Notes: generated from the letters alone by a model not told the origin. A stretch of DNA of 64,000 bases from Streptomyces sp. NBC_01717 (GCF_036248255.1 NZ_CP109178.1:3534001-3598000); one strand, 5' to 3'. Shown: positions 33,820-43,070, counted from the first letter of the stretch. Translations and numbers: made by a program.

Positions 33820-34227
33820 GCGGCGAGCATAGAACGCGTATCGAACGGGCAAAGTAAGGGATTGGCCCTGTGTCGGCTGATAGTCTTGGCCGCTGGTCGG
33901 ACAGCACGCAGAAGCGTCGCTCTCAGTTCCGACGACACGTCATCCCCCACGGGGGACCGGCTGGAGGAGGTGGGGCTGCAATGGATCGAAGTCGATCGTG
34001 CAGTACCGATCGCTCTTCCGCCCGACACCTTTCTTCGGTGATCTGAAGCCTTCTCGGTCAAGGCCCGGGGCATTGCGCACGACGGAAGAGCACTCCTTTT
34101 TTGCCTGTCTGTAGCGAACGCCGTCATCGTGCCGCCGCGGTGCCGCCCGCTTTGCGGATGTGAGCACACGTCCCCATTCCGGGCTGTTCCACGCGCCCGA
34201 CGACGGCCCTCCGTGAAGGAGCCAGCC
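33820..34227. other. Divergent region and leader before corA
   Basis: 408 bases without a secure gene. On the + strand 33895-34041 reads as an open frame ending VDRAVPIALPPDTFLR, of mixed codon quality; it could be a remnant or chance. An A+T run ACTCCTTTTTTGCCTGTC is near 34090. A long leader before a magnesium transporter gene makes an RNA switch possible, but I see no match to the M-box or ydaO consensus. Confidence 0.35.
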
Positions 34228-35343
34228 ATGTCGATGATCCGTGACCTGCGCGCCGCCGTGCGCCCGTCCCTGCGCAAGACCAACGTCCTGCACAGCAATT
34301 ACGACACCACCCGTGACCCGTCCGCCTCCAGCGCGGTCGTCGACTGCGCGGTCTACCGCGACGGGCGGCGGCAGGAGAGCGGAAGCTGCCTGACACCGCA
34401 CGAGGCGATGCTCCGGGTACGGGAGAAGGGCGGCTTCGCCTGGATCGGTCTCCACGAGCCGACCGAGGCCGAATTCGCCGGGATCGCCCGGGAGTTCGGT
34501 CTCCACCCGCTCGCCGTCGAGGACGCCGTCCACGCCCACCAGCGGCCGAAGCTGGAACGGTACGACGACACGCTGTTCACCGTCTTCAAGACCATCCACT
34601 ACGTCGAGCACGCCGAGCTCACCGCGACCAGCGAGGTCGTCGAGACCGGTGAGGTGATGTGCTTCACCGGCCGGGATTTCGTCATCACCGTCCGGCACGG
34701 CGGGCACGGCTCGCTGCGTGCGCTGCGGCACCGGCTGCAGGACGACCCCGAGCTGCTCGCCAAGGGGCCGTCGGCCGTTCTGCACTCCATCGCCGACCAT
34801 GTCGTGGACGGCTACATCGCGGTGGCGAGCGCCGTCCAGGACGACATCGACGAGGTGGAGATCGATGTCTTCTCCACCCCCGCGAAGGGCAGCCCGCGCG
34901 GTTCGGACGCCGGCCGGATCTACCAGCTGAAGCGTGAGGTGCTGGAGTTCAAGCGGGCCGTCTCGCCGCTGCTGCGGCCGATGCAGCTGCTCAGCGAGCG
35001 GCCGATGCGACTGGTCGACCCGGACATCCAGAAGTACTTCCGGGACGTCGCCGACCACCTGGCGCGGGTGCACGAAGAGGTCATCGGCTTCGACGAACTG
35101 CTGAACTCGATCCTGCAGGCCAACCTGGCGCAGGCGACCGTCGCCCAGAACGAGGACATGCGCAAGATCACGTCCTGGGCGGCCATCATCGCCGTGCCGA
35201 CCATGATCTGCGGCGTCTACGGCATGAATTTCGACCACATGCCGGAACTGCGGTGGACGTACGGCTATCCGATGGTGATGGGCGTCATCGGGGTCGTCTG
35301 CTTCTCCATCCACCGCTCGCTCAAGCGCAACGGGTGGCTCTAA
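34228..35343 (+). CDS. corA: CorA-family Mg2+/Co2+ transporter
   Basis: A 371-residue magnesium/cobalt channel. The signature YGMNF (in ICGVYGMNFDHMPEL, about 335) sits at the end of the first of two C-terminal helices, followed by the second helix (VMGVIGVVCFSIHR) and a basic tail. The N-terminal cytoplasmic domain (1-290) is the usual Mg-sensing funnel. Start: ATG 34228, with AAGGAG six bases upstream. The gene begins a stretch with a lipoprotein, an MgtE-type sensor and a DUF1003 protein within 4.5 kb. Confidence 0.92.
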   Translation: MSMIRDLRAAVRPSLRKTNVLHSNYDTTRDPSASSAVVDCAVYRDGRRQESGSCLTPHEAMLRVREKGGFAWIGLHEPTEAEFAGIAREFGLHPLAVEDAVHAHQRPKLERYDDTLFTVFKTIHYVEHAELTATSEVVETGEVMCFTGRDFVITVRHGGHGSLRALRHRLQDDPELLAKGPSAVLHSIADHVVDGYIAVASAVQDDIDEVEIDVFSTPAKGSPRGSDAGRIYQLKREVLEFKRAVSPLLRPMQLLSERPMRLVDPDIQKYFRDVADHLARVHEEVIGFDELLNSILQANLAQATVAQNEDMRKITSWAAIIAVPTMICGVYGMNFDHMPELRWTYGYPMVMGVIGVVCFSIHRSLKRNGWL

Positions 35344-35356
35344 TAGAGTTGGGCCC

Positions 35357-35881
35357 ATGACTGCTGCCGCCGCTGACTCGCTGTTCGGACCGGCCCTCGT
35401 CGAGGAGGCCACCAAGAAGTCCGGCCTCATCTGGGTGCGCGGCACCGGGCCCGCGCGGGCGCTGTGGCACACATGGCACGAGGGGGCGGCCCATCTCGTC
35501 GGGGACGGCCCAGGCGAGCAGCCGCTGCCGGCCGGCCTCACCGACGGGTCCGCCGCCGAGGTGACCGTACGCAGCAAGGACAAGGGCGGCCGGCTGGTCG
35601 CCTGGACGGCCGCCGTGACGGAGCTCGCGCCGCACTCCGAGGAGTGGGAGGCGGCGGTCGCCGAGCTCAAGGGCAAGCGGCTGAACGCGCCGGACGCCGA
35701 GCAGATGACCGAACGGTGGGCACGCGAGTGCCGGGTCCTGCGGCTGACGCCCGGCAGCTTCCGTACGGACCTGCCGGACGCCTCGCACGCGGCGCCGCCG
35801 CTGCCGACCCCGGCGACCACCCGCCACCCCGTGCCCGACGCGCTCCCGCGGCTGCTGCTGAAGCGCCGCCGCAAGAGCTGA
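35357..35881 (+). CDS. Conserved hypothetical protein
   Basis: A 174-residue soluble protein starting 13 bases after corA, so likely cotranscribed. The sequence (SGLIWVRGTGPARALWHTWH..., then GRLVAWTAAVTEL) has alternating beta segments that recall the flavin/pyridoxamine-phosphate-oxidase split barrel, but no motif is decisive. The C-terminus is Pro-rich and then basic (LLLKRRRKS). Function unknown. Confidence 0.72.
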   Translation: MTAAAADSLFGPALVEEATKKSGLIWVRGTGPARALWHTWHEGAAHLVGDGPGEQPLPAGLTDGSAAEVTVRSKDKGGRLVAWTAAVTELAPHSEEWEAAVAELKGKRLNAPDAEQMTERWARECRVLRLTPGSFRTDLPDASHAAPPLPTPATTRHPVPDALPRLLLKRRRKS

Positions 35882-35897
35882 CGGCGGCCGGACGGCG

Positions 35898-36668
35898 CTA
35901 CGAGGTGGACTTGGGGAGCTGCTGCCCGTAGTCGACGGTGTCGCCCTTGGCCGGGGCCTTCAGCTCGAAGTCCAGGCCCCAGTCGGCGAGCGTGAGAATG
36001 CCTCCGCCACCGCCACGGGCGAACCGCAGCGGATACGGCGTGCCCTTCAGCGAGACATCGAGCGCACCGCCCTCCCCCTTGCCGCCGAGGATCTGGACGG
36101 TACGGACGGAACCCACCTTGCCGTGGTCGCCCTTGTTGACCTTGCCGTGCAGTGTGAGCATCCCGTCGAGCAGGGTCTTCATGTCCGTGAAGCCGCGCAG
36201 CTGCTTGTACGTGGGGTCGCCCTGGGGGACCTTCACGTACTTGTTCCGGAGCTTGTCCCCGGCTGCGGCACCTGCGTCGCCCTTCTTGTCCGTGCTGCCC
36301 TTCTCGTCGTGGCTCCAGAAGCCGGAGTCGGCCTTCAGGTAGACCTCGTCACCGATCCGCAGCAGCTCGAACGTGCTGTTCTTCGAGGTGAGCGAGCCCG
36401 TGCCGCCGTCCTCCTTGAGCCGCATGTCGATCTTGTACGTACCGCCCTTGCTGACCAGCGTGCCGGCCAGCCGCACCGCGTCCGCGGAGTCCGCCGCCTT
36501 CTGTGCCCGCTTCTCGATCTCCGCCGCCGAGAGTCTGCCGACGCCGTTGGTCCCCTTGTCCGGATCCTCGCTGCCGCACGCCGTCAGGGCTGCGGTCAGG
36601 CCCGCACAGAGCAGGACGGCAACAGCGGTCCGGCGGCGGGGAGCGACGGGGGGGACGAAAGAGGTCAC
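35898..36668 (-). CDS. Secreted lipoprotein (LppX/LprG-like)
   Basis: A 256-residue lipoprotein. The signal peptide (RRRTAVAVLLCAGLTAALTAC) ends in a lipobox LTAC. The mature part has alternating strands (TYKIDMRLKEDGGTGSL, FELLRIGDEVYLKADSGFW) as in mycobacterial LppX/LprG/LprF half-barrels, which carry lipids. I chose GTG 36668, with AGAGG ten bases upstream; an ATG at 36686 is six codons longer. It converges on the corA downstream gene (17 bases between stops). Confidence 0.75.
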   Translation of the reverse strand: MTSFVPPVAPRRRTAVAVLLCAGLTAALTACGSEDPDKGTNGVGRLSAAEIEKRAQKAADSADAVRLAGTLVSKGGTYKIDMRLKEDGGTGSLTSKNSTFELLRIGDEVYLKADSGFWSHDEKGSTDKKGDAGAAAGDKLRNKYVKVPQGDPTYKQLRGFTDMKTLLDGMLTLHGKVNKGDHGKVGSVRTVQILGGKGEGGALDVSLKGTPYPLRFARGGGGGILTLADWGLDFELKAPAKGDTVDYGQQLPKSTS

Positions 36669-36870
36669 GGGCGCACTGCCTCTCATCTGCGTGTGGGGGT
36701 GGCTGACGGCAGCGTACCGGTGCCGGGTACGCCGTCCGGCGCAGAGCCGTACGGACGGCTCCACCGGGCCGACCCGGAGCGGTACGGGCTAGCCTGATCC
36801 CGTCATAACAGCGCATAACCGGCTGGACGGACCGGGTTCCGCCTCGACGGGACGGAAGGAGGCACACCGC

Positions 36871-38145
36871 ATGGCCGCAGGTGCCTCCCGCGTCTTCGTC
36901 TCGCACCTCTCCGGTGTGCCCGTCTTCGACCCCAACGGCGACCAGGTGGGCCGCGTCCGCGATCTCGTCGCGATGCTGCGGGTCGGCGGCCGTCCGCCAC
37001 GGCTGCTCGGCTTCGTCGTCGAGGTCGTCAGCCGGCGCCGGATCTTCCTCCCGATGACCCGGGTGACGGGCATCGACTCGGGCCAGGTCATCACCACCGG
37101 CGTGGTGAACATGCGGCGCTTCGAGCAGCGCCCCACCGAGCGCCTGATCCTCGGCGAGTTCCTGGACCGCCGGGTCCGGCTGGTGGAGACCGACGAGGAG
37201 GTCACCATCCTCGACGTCGCGATCCAGCAGCTCCCGGCCCGCCGCGACTGGGAGATCGTCAAGTACTTCGTCCGCAAGGGCAGGGGCGGGGCGCTGCGCC
37301 GCAAGGGCGAGACCCTGACGGTGGACTGGTCGGCGGTCAGCGGCTTCTCGCTGGAGGAGCACGGGCAGGGCGCCGAGTCGCTCGTCGCCACGTTCGAGCG
37401 GCTGCGCCCGACCGATGTGGCCAACGCGCTGCACCATCTGTCGCCGAAGCGGCGCGCCGAGGTGGCCGCCGCCCTCGACGACGACCGGCTCGCCGACGTG
37501 CTGGAGGAGCTGCCCGAGGACGACCAGGTGGAGATCATCGGCAAGCTGAAGGAGGAGCGCGCCGCCGACGTCCTGGAGGCGATGGACCCGGACGACGCGG
37601 CCGACCTGCTCTCCGAACTGCCGGAGGAGGACAAGGAGCGGCTGCTGATGCTGATGCGGCCGGACGACGCGGCGGACGTGCGGCGGCTGATGTCGTACGA
37701 GGAGCGGACCGCGGGCGGCCTGATGACCACCGAGCCGATCGTGCTGCGGCCGGACGCCACGGTCGCCGACGCGCTCGCCCGGGTCCGCCGCTCCGACCTG
37801 TCCCCGGCGCTCGCCGCGCAGGTGTACGTGTGCCGGCCGCCGGACGAGACGCCGACCGGCAAGTACCTGGGCGCGGTGCACTTCCAGCGGCTGCTGCGCG
37901 ACCCGCCGTTCACCCTGGTCAGCTCGATCGTCGACAGCGACCTCGTGCCGCTGACCCCGGACACCCCGCTGTCGGTGGTGACCAGTTACCTGGCGGCGTA
38001 CAACCTGGTCTCGGTGCCCGTCGTGGACGAGAGCGGGTCGCTGCTCGGTGCGGTGACCGTCGACGACGTCCTCGACCACCTGCTGCCCGAGGACTGGCGG
38101 GAGACCGACTTCCACGGCGAGGAGTGGGTGGCCCATGGCGGGTGA
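36871..38145 (+). CDS. MgtE-type sensor protein (N-domain and CBS pair, no channel)
   Basis: A 424-residue soluble protein. The first 120 residues form a PRC-barrel-like part (VSHLSGVPVFDPNGDQVGRV). The MgtE N-domain superhelix follows (about 165-285, VANALHHLSPKRRAEVAAAL, LEELPEDDQVEIIG, then EAMDPDDAADLLSELP). The CBS pair (about 285-400) has GGLMTTEPIVLRPDATV and VPVVDESGSLLGAVTVDDVLDHLL. In MgtE these parts bind Mg2+ and gate a membrane channel, but here the five membrane helices are missing. GGAAGGAGG lies ahead of the ATG. The DUF1003 gene starts inside its 3' end (11-base overlap), so a two-part Mg sensor is possible. Confidence 0.9.
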   Translation: MAAGASRVFVSHLSGVPVFDPNGDQVGRVRDLVAMLRVGGRPPRLLGFVVEVVSRRRIFLPMTRVTGIDSGQVITTGVVNMRRFEQRPTERLILGEFLDRRVRLVETDEEVTILDVAIQQLPARRDWEIVKYFVRKGRGGALRRKGETLTVDWSAVSGFSLEEHGQGAESLVATFERLRPTDVANALHHLSPKRRAEVAAALDDDRLADVLEELPEDDQVEIIGKLKEERAADVLEAMDPDDAADLLSELPEEDKERLLMLMRPDDAADVRRLMSYEERTAGGLMTTEPIVLRPDATVADALARVRRSDLSPALAAQVYVCRPPDETPTGKYLGAVHFQRLLRDPPFTLVSSIVDSDLVPLTPDTPLSVVTSYLAAYNLVSVPVVDESGSLLGAVTVDDVLDHLLPEDWRETDFHGEEWVAHGG

Positions 38146-38707
38146 GCACCGCCCCCGGACGACGGGACCCGGGCCGTCGTCGACGGGGTCGTCGGCGATG
38201 ACGCGCACCGCCAGGGGCCGGCTGGATCAGCCGAAGGGCGTGCGGCCGCGGCTGCTGCCGGAGTACGACCCCGAGGCGTTCGGCCGATTCTCCGAGCGGA
38301 TCGCCCGCTTCCTGGGCACCGGGCGGTTCATCGTCTGGATGACGCTGATCATCATCGTCTGGGTGCTGTGGAACATCTTCGCCCCGGTGAACCTGCGCTT
38401 CGACGAGTACCCGTTCATCTTCCTGACGCTGATGCTGTCGCTCCAGGCCTCGTACGCGGCCCCGCTGATCCTGCTCGCGCAGAACCGGCAGGACGACCGC
38501 GACCGGGTCACCCACGAGCAGGACCGCAAGCAGAACGAGCGCTCCATCGCGGACACCGAGTACCTCACCCGGGAGATCGCGTCCCTGCGGATGGGGCTCG
38601 GCGAGGTCGCCACCCGTGACTGGATCCGCTCGGAACTCCAGGACATGGTGAAGGACATGGACGACCGGCGCACACTATTCCCTGCCGAGAGTGACGAAGA
38701 CCGCTGA
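38135..38707 (+). CDS. DUF1003 membrane protein
   Basis: A 190-residue membrane protein of the DUF1003 family: two helices (FIVWMTLIIIVWVLWNIFAP and FIFLTLMLSLQASYAAPLIL, about 70-115) with a short external hairpin (VNLRFDEYP), then a long charged helical C-terminus. The start overlaps the MgtE-sensor gene by 11 bases, so translation is coupled. Function of the family is unknown; overlap with a channel-less MgtE sensor suggests a joint role in divalent-cation sensing or transport. Confidence 0.85.
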   Translation: MAGEHRPRTTGPGPSSTGSSAMTRTARGRLDQPKGVRPRLLPEYDPEAFGRFSERIARFLGTGRFIVWMTLIIIVWVLWNIFAPVNLRFDEYPFIFLTLMLSLQASYAAPLILLAQNRQDDRDRVTHEQDRKQNERSIADTEYLTREIASLRMGLGEVATRDWIRSELQDMVKDMDDRRTLFPAESDEDR

Positions 38708-38750
38708 CGACCCATCCCGGCGGCGGGCGCGGGCGCCGTAACATCGTCGT

Positions 38751-39884
38751 ATGGCTACCGAAGACGCGGTGCGCGAAGCACTGGCGACAGTGAACGACCC
38801 GGAGATCCACCGACCGATCACCGAACTCGGCATGGTCAAGTCGGTCGAGATCGCCGCTGACGGTGCGGTCGCTGTCACGGTGTATCTCACGGTGTCCGGC
38901 TGCCCGATGCGCGAGACCATCACCAAGAACGTGACCGACGCGGTCGCGAAGGTCGAAGGCGTCACGCGCGTCGACGTGACGCTCGACGTGATGAGCGACG
39001 AACAGCGCAAGGAACTCGCGTCGTCGCTGCGCGGCGGCACGGCGGAGCGCGAGGTGCCGTTCGCCAAGCCCGGCTCGCTGACCCGGGTGTACGCGGTGGC
39101 GTCCGGCAAGGGCGGCGTCGGCAAATCGTCCGTGACGGTGAACCTGGCGGCGGCGATGGTCGCCGACGGCCTCAAGGTCGGCGTCGTGGACGCGGACATC
39201 TACGGGCACAGCGTGCCGCGGATGCTCGGCGCGGACGGCAAGCCGACCCAGGTCGAGAACATGATCATGCCGCCGTCGGCGTACGGCGTGAAGGTCATCT
39301 CCATCGGCATGTTCACCCCGGGCAACGCCCCGGTGGTGTGGCGCGGCCCGATGCTGCACCGAGCGCTGCAGCAGTTCCTCGCCGACGTCTACTGGGGCGA
39401 CCTCGACGTCCTGCTGCTCGACCTGCCGCCGGGCACCGGTGACATCGCGATCTCCGTGGCGCAGCTCGTTCCGAACGCGGAGATCCTGGTCGTCACGACC
39501 CCGCAGCAGGCCGCGGCCGAGGTGGCCGAGCGGGCAGGCTCGATCGCGGTGCAGACCCACCAGAAGATCGTCGGCGTCGTCGAGAACATGTCGGGCATGC
39601 CGTGCCCGCACTGCGACGAAATGGTCGACGTGTTCGGCACGGGCGGCGGCCGGAAGGTGGCCGAGGGCCTGACGAAGACGGTCGGCGCCGAGGTGCCGGT
39701 GCTCGGCTCCATCCCGATCGACGTACGTCTGCGCGAGGGCGGCGACGAGGGCAAGCCCGTGGTCCTCTCGGACCCGGACTCCCCGGCCGGCAAGGCGCTG
39801 CGCGCGATCGCGGAGCGGCTGGGTGGCCGTCAGCGGGGCCTGTCGGGCATGTCTCTGGGAATCACCCCGCGCAACAAGTTCTGA
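38751..39884 (+). CDS. mrp: Mrp/NBP35 family iron-sulfur carrier ATPase
   Basis: A 377-residue P-loop ATPase that carries or transfers Fe-S clusters. The first 95 residues are a MIP18/DUF59 domain (VREALATVNDPEIHRPITEL, VSGCPMRETI). The ParA-like ATPase has a deviant Walker A SGKGGVGKSS (about 119), VDADIYGHSVPRMLG, LLDLPPGTGDIA and, for cluster binding, the CxxC motif in SGMPCPHCDE. Length and order fit bacterial Mrp/ApbC. It stands by itself, 43 bases after DUF1003. Confidence 0.93.
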   Translation: MATEDAVREALATVNDPEIHRPITELGMVKSVEIAADGAVAVTVYLTVSGCPMRETITKNVTDAVAKVEGVTRVDVTLDVMSDEQRKELASSLRGGTAEREVPFAKPGSLTRVYAVASGKGGVGKSSVTVNLAAAMVADGLKVGVVDADIYGHSVPRMLGADGKPTQVENMIMPPSAYGVKVISIGMFTPGNAPVVWRGPMLHRALQQFLADVYWGDLDVLLLDLPPGTGDIAISVAQLVPNAEILVVTTPQQAAAEVAERAGSIAVQTHQKIVGVVENMSGMPCPHCDEMVDVFGTGGGRKVAEGLTKTVGAEVPVLGSIPIDVRLREGGDEGKPVVLSDPDSPAGKALRAIAERLGGRQRGLSGMSLGITPRNKF

Positions 39885-39993
39885 CGACAGCCCGAGACCT
39901 CGATCGCCGCGACGGAAGAAGCCCGTCCGGCGATCGGGGAAAGCGCGGCGAACCGGACGCGTCCGGTCACGGCTCACCGCACCGATCGAGCCG

Positions 39994-40653
39994 CTACGCG
40001 TACGTGGCGATGTCTGCGACCACCGAGAACCCGAGTCCGTACGCGCTCATCCCACGCCCGTACGCCCCGATGTGCACCTCCCCGCGCGCCGACCCCGCCA
40101 GCACCCACCCGTACTCGGACTCGCGGTAGTGGAACGGCACCGGAACCCCGTCCACCGGCAGGGACAGCACCGACCACGCGGGACCGTCCAGATCATCGGC
40201 GAGTTCGAACGCCGTCTCCGTCTGCTGGTCCAGCCAGTCGTCGCGCAGTGTGTGGTCCAGCTGCGCGGGCCAGGTGTACGACAGCAGGCCCGAGCCGGCC
40301 AGCCAGGCGGCAGACGAGACCGTGGTCGCGTCCAGGACTCCCGTACCGTCGCCGCTGCGCCGCACGGGACTGCTCCCCACGGTCACCACGACCGCGAACC
40401 GCTGCTTGTCACCGCCCGAGTCGCCCCGGACCAGTGGCTCGTCACCGTGCCCGGTCGATCCGTGCTGCACCGTGCCGTCCGCCGCCGTGCCGACCTGCAT
40501 CAGCCAGCGCGGACCGGTGAAGGCCTCGTCCAGTCCGTACCAGGGGAACGACGCCTGCAGATAGCCGTCGACCGTACGCCGGGCCGCCGGCACCTCCTCT
40601 TCGGTGACTGCGCTGGACGCACCTTCCGCGCCTGCCCGACTTGTCGTCTCCAT
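39994..40653 (-). CDS. Conserved hypothetical protein
   Basis: A 219-residue soluble protein without a motif I recognise. It opens METTSRAGAEGASSAVTEEE, has a C-terminal beta-rich part (WSVLSLPVDGVPVPFHYRES, GYGRGMSAYGLGFSVVADI-like) and a middle DDWLDQQTETAFELADDLDG. GAGGAGG lies 11 bases before the ATG. It converges on mrp and is followed upstream by tatB, also on the minus strand. Confidence 0.7.
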   Translation of the reverse strand: METTSRAGAEGASSAVTEEEVPAARRTVDGYLQASFPWYGLDEAFTGPRWLMQVGTAADGTVQHGSTGHGDEPLVRGDSGGDKQRFAVVVTVGSSPVRRSGDGTGVLDATTVSSAAWLAGSGLLSYTWPAQLDHTLRDDWLDQQTETAFELADDLDGPAWSVLSLPVDGVPVPFHYRESEYGWVLAGSARGEVHIGAYGRGMSAYGLGFSVVADIATYA

Positions 40654-40771
40654 CTGCCCGGCCGCCTCCTCGATCCCTAAGGTCCGGAGTGGCCCGCCCC
40701 CCTCGGGCAGCCTCGCAACCGGACAGATGGAGAATAGCCATACCGTCCGGACGAGTCGGGATTGACCGGTG

Positions 40772-41248
40772 TCAGGTGGCGTCGGCGTCGAACGGCGGGC
40801 GGTCGTCCTTCGCGGGCTGTTCACGCTTCTTGAGCAGGTCGGGAGCGCCCGGTGACCCGTTCGCCGCGGTGATCGCCGCGCTGCCCGACACGCCGCCCGC
40901 GGACTCCACGGCCGTGGTCTCGCGCCCGTTCACCGCGTCGGTGACCTCCGCCATCTCCTTGCGGAGGTCGAAGCTCTCGCGGATCTCCTTCAGCCCGAGA
41001 TCGTCGTTGCCGTCCATGAGCTGCTTGCGGACGAACGTCTTCGGGTTGAGATCCTCGAACTCGAAGTCCTTGAACTCCGGGCCGAGCTCCGTACGGATGT
41101 CTTCCTTGGCGCTCTCGGAGAACTCGCGGACCTTTCGGATGAAGCGCGAGGCGTCCTGGATCACCTTGGGCAGCTTGTCCGGGCCGAAGACGAGCACGCC
41201 GAGGATCACGAGCGTGACCACCTCGAGTGCGCCTATGTCATTGAACAC
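40772..41248 (-). CDS. tatB: Sec-independent translocase subunit TatB
   Basis: A 158-residue Tat component. The N-terminus (MFNDIGALEVVTLVILGVLV) is the single membrane helix, then the conserved FGPDKLP hinge and the amphipathic helix KVIQDASRFIRKVREFSESA. The C-terminal tail is charged. TatB receives twin-arginine substrates and passes them to TatC/TatA, which are not in this window. The neighbouring genes encode the HtrA/anti-sigma/SigE envelope stress set, in the order common to Streptomyces and mycobacteria. Confidence 0.92.
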   Translation of the reverse strand: MFNDIGALEVVTLVILGVLVFGPDKLPKVIQDASRFIRKVREFSESAKEDIRTELGPEFKDFEFEDLNPKTFVRKQLMDGNDDLGLKEIRESFDLRKEMAEVTDAVNGRETTAVESAGGVSGSAAITAANGSPGAPDLLKKREQPAKDDRPPFDADAT

Positions 41249-41354
41249 CTAGTTGCTCCTCGTGTTCTCCGAGACCATGGACCAGGTCGGATGAGGTCCG
41301 GCCCCGGCCCACGGTACCCGGCGGAACTGTCCGGGCGGTAGCGTCCTGGTGCCG

Positions 41355-43070
41355 TCACGTGCCCGTTGCGGACCCGAGGGTCAAAGTCATGGACAGGTCT
41401 TTACCACTGCGGGTCAGCCCGAGGTCCAAACGGTCGCCCGGGCGGTGGGCGCGGATCTTCACGATCAGCTCCTCGCCGCTGTGCACCCGCTGGCCGTCCA
41501 CCTCGGTGATGATGTCGCCCGGCTTGATGCCGGCCTTCGCACCGGGACCGCCCGGTGTCACCGCGGGCTTGCCCTCGGCGCCCTTCGCGCCGACCTTGGC
41601 GCCGTCACCGGTGTACTTCATGTCCAATGTGACGCCGATCACCGGATGGGTGGCCTTTCCGGTGTTGATCAGCTCCTCGGCGACCCGCTTGCCCTGATTG
41701 ATCGGGATGGCGAAGCCGAGTCCGATGGAACCCGCCTGGCCGCCCTCTGCCGTCGAACCGCTGTCGGCTGCGCGGATGGCGCTGTTGATGCCTATGACGT
41801 GGGCGTCGGTGTCGACCAGCGGGCCGCCGGAGTTGCCCGGGTTGATGGGGGCGTCGGTCTGCAGCGCGTCCACGTAGCTGATGTCGCTGCCGTCGCCCTT
41901 CTCGCCGCCCGCGGTGATCGGCCGGTCCTTGGCGCTGATGATGCCGGAGGTGACGGTGTTGGACAGGTCGAAGGGGGCGCCGATGGCCACGACCGGGTCG
42001 CCGACCTGCACGTTGTCGGAGTTGCCCAGCGGCAGCGGCTTGAGCCCGGAGACGCCCTTGACCTTGACCACGGCGAGGTCGTAGCCGCTGTCCTTGCCGA
42101 CGATCTCGGCGCTCGCGGTCTCGCCGCCGCTGAACGTCACCGTGATGTCGCCGGAGGGGCCGGCCGGGGCGACCACATGGTTGTTGGTGAGGATGTGGCC
42201 TTCGTTGTCGAGGACGAAGCCGGTGCCGGTGCCCGATTCGGTGGTGCCGCTGACGTGGAGGGTGACCACGCTGGGCAGAGCGCTGGCGGCGATGCCCGCG
42301 ACGCTGTCGGGGGCGCGGCCGCCGCTGTTCTTCGCGGCCTGCGGGAGTTCGACCGTGGTCAGGCCGCCGTTGCGCTCGATGTAGGCCCCGATGCCACCGC
42401 CGATGCCGCCCGCAACCAGGGCGAGCAGCAGCGCGCCGACGAGCAGCGAGCCGCGCCGGTTCTTCCCCCGTCCGCCGTCGGAGCCGAGGGGCTGACCGGG
42501 CTGGGTCAGTGGCTGCCGGTACCCACCCCAGGGGTCGTACTGCAGCCAGTGCGTGGACTGGGGCGGCGGGGGCGGGGGCGTGAAGGCCGGGGCGGGGACG
42601 GGGCCCGGGGTGGTGACGGGTGCGGGCCCGGTGGGTGTCTCCGCGCCGTTCGTGCCCGCGTACGGCGCGGGTACCGGAGGTACCGGGGTGCCGTGGGCCA
42701 GCGTCGGGACCGGGCGCTGTACGGGGGGTGCGGGCGCCCAGGGCCCGGGGCCGCCGTACGGCGGGGTGCTGTACTCGTCGGGCTCGTGCAGTGGAGTCAC
42801 CGCCGGTGCGGGGGCTTCGGGCGCCTGCGCCACGGGCTCGGGTGCTATGGGCTCAGGTGCGGTGGACTGCGCGGGCGTCACGGGCTCGGGTGCCATGGGC
42901 TGTGCGGGCGCCACCGGCTCGGGCCGTGCGGGTGTGTCCGCGGCCCGCGCGTCCTCGACCGGCGCATCCGCCGCGGCGGATGCACTCTTCGGCGCTGAAG
43001 TGGTGGTGTGTCCCTGCGTGGGACGGCTCCACCACTTCGCCTTCGGCCCGGTGGGCTTTCCGTCGTCCAT
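41355..43070 (-). CDS. htrA: HtrA/DegP-family serine protease with PDZ domain
   Basis: A 571-residue envelope protease. A Pro/Ala-rich cytoplasmic part (1-190) is followed by a membrane helix (about 205-225, LLVGALLLALVAGGIGGGIG). The trypsin-like domain has the triad His in LTNNHVVAP, Asp in GYDLAVVKV and Ser in NPGNSGGPLV. The C-terminal PDZ part has GIKPGDIITEVDGQRVHSGE. It degrades or refolds damaged extracytoplasmic proteins. Start ATG 43070 with a very close GGGGAG; the frame is open further up. It is downstream of the anti-sigma gene, so the set sigE-anti-sigma-htrA-tatB runs in one direction. SigE control is known in mycobacteria and likely here. Confidence 0.92.
   Translation of the reverse strand: MDDGKPTGPKAKWWSRPTQGHTTTSAPKSASAAADAPVEDARAADTPARPEPVAPAQPMAPEPVTPAQSTAPEPIAPEPVAQAPEAPAPAVTPLHEPDEYSTPPYGGPGPWAPAPPVQRPVPTLAHGTPVPPVPAPYAGTNGAETPTGPAPVTTPGPVPAPAFTPPPPPPQSTHWLQYDPWGGYRQPLTQPGQPLGSDGGRGKNRRGSLLVGALLLALVAGGIGGGIGAYIERNGGLTTVELPQAAKNSGGRAPDSVAGIAASALPSVVTLHVSGTTESGTGTGFVLDNEGHILTNNHVVAPAGPSGDITVTFSGGETASAEIVGKDSGYDLAVVKVKGVSGLKPLPLGNSDNVQVGDPVVAIGAPFDLSNTVTSGIISAKDRPITAGGEKGDGSDISYVDALQTDAPINPGNSGGPLVDTDAHVIGINSAIRAADSGSTAEGGQAGSIGLGFAIPINQGKRVAEELINTGKATHPVIGVTLDMKYTGDGAKVGAKGAEGKPAVTPGGPGAKAGIKPGDIITEVDGQRVHSGEELIVKIRAHRPGDRLDLGLTRSGKDLSMTLTLGSATGT

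Noticed and set aside
33895..34041. Small open frame ending VDRAVPIALPPDTFLR
   Set aside because: Mixed third-base use, no ribosome-binding site and no family; kept only as a note in the corA leader.
33880..34227. M-box or ydaO riboswitch before corA
   Set aside because: No match to either consensus could be found by eye.
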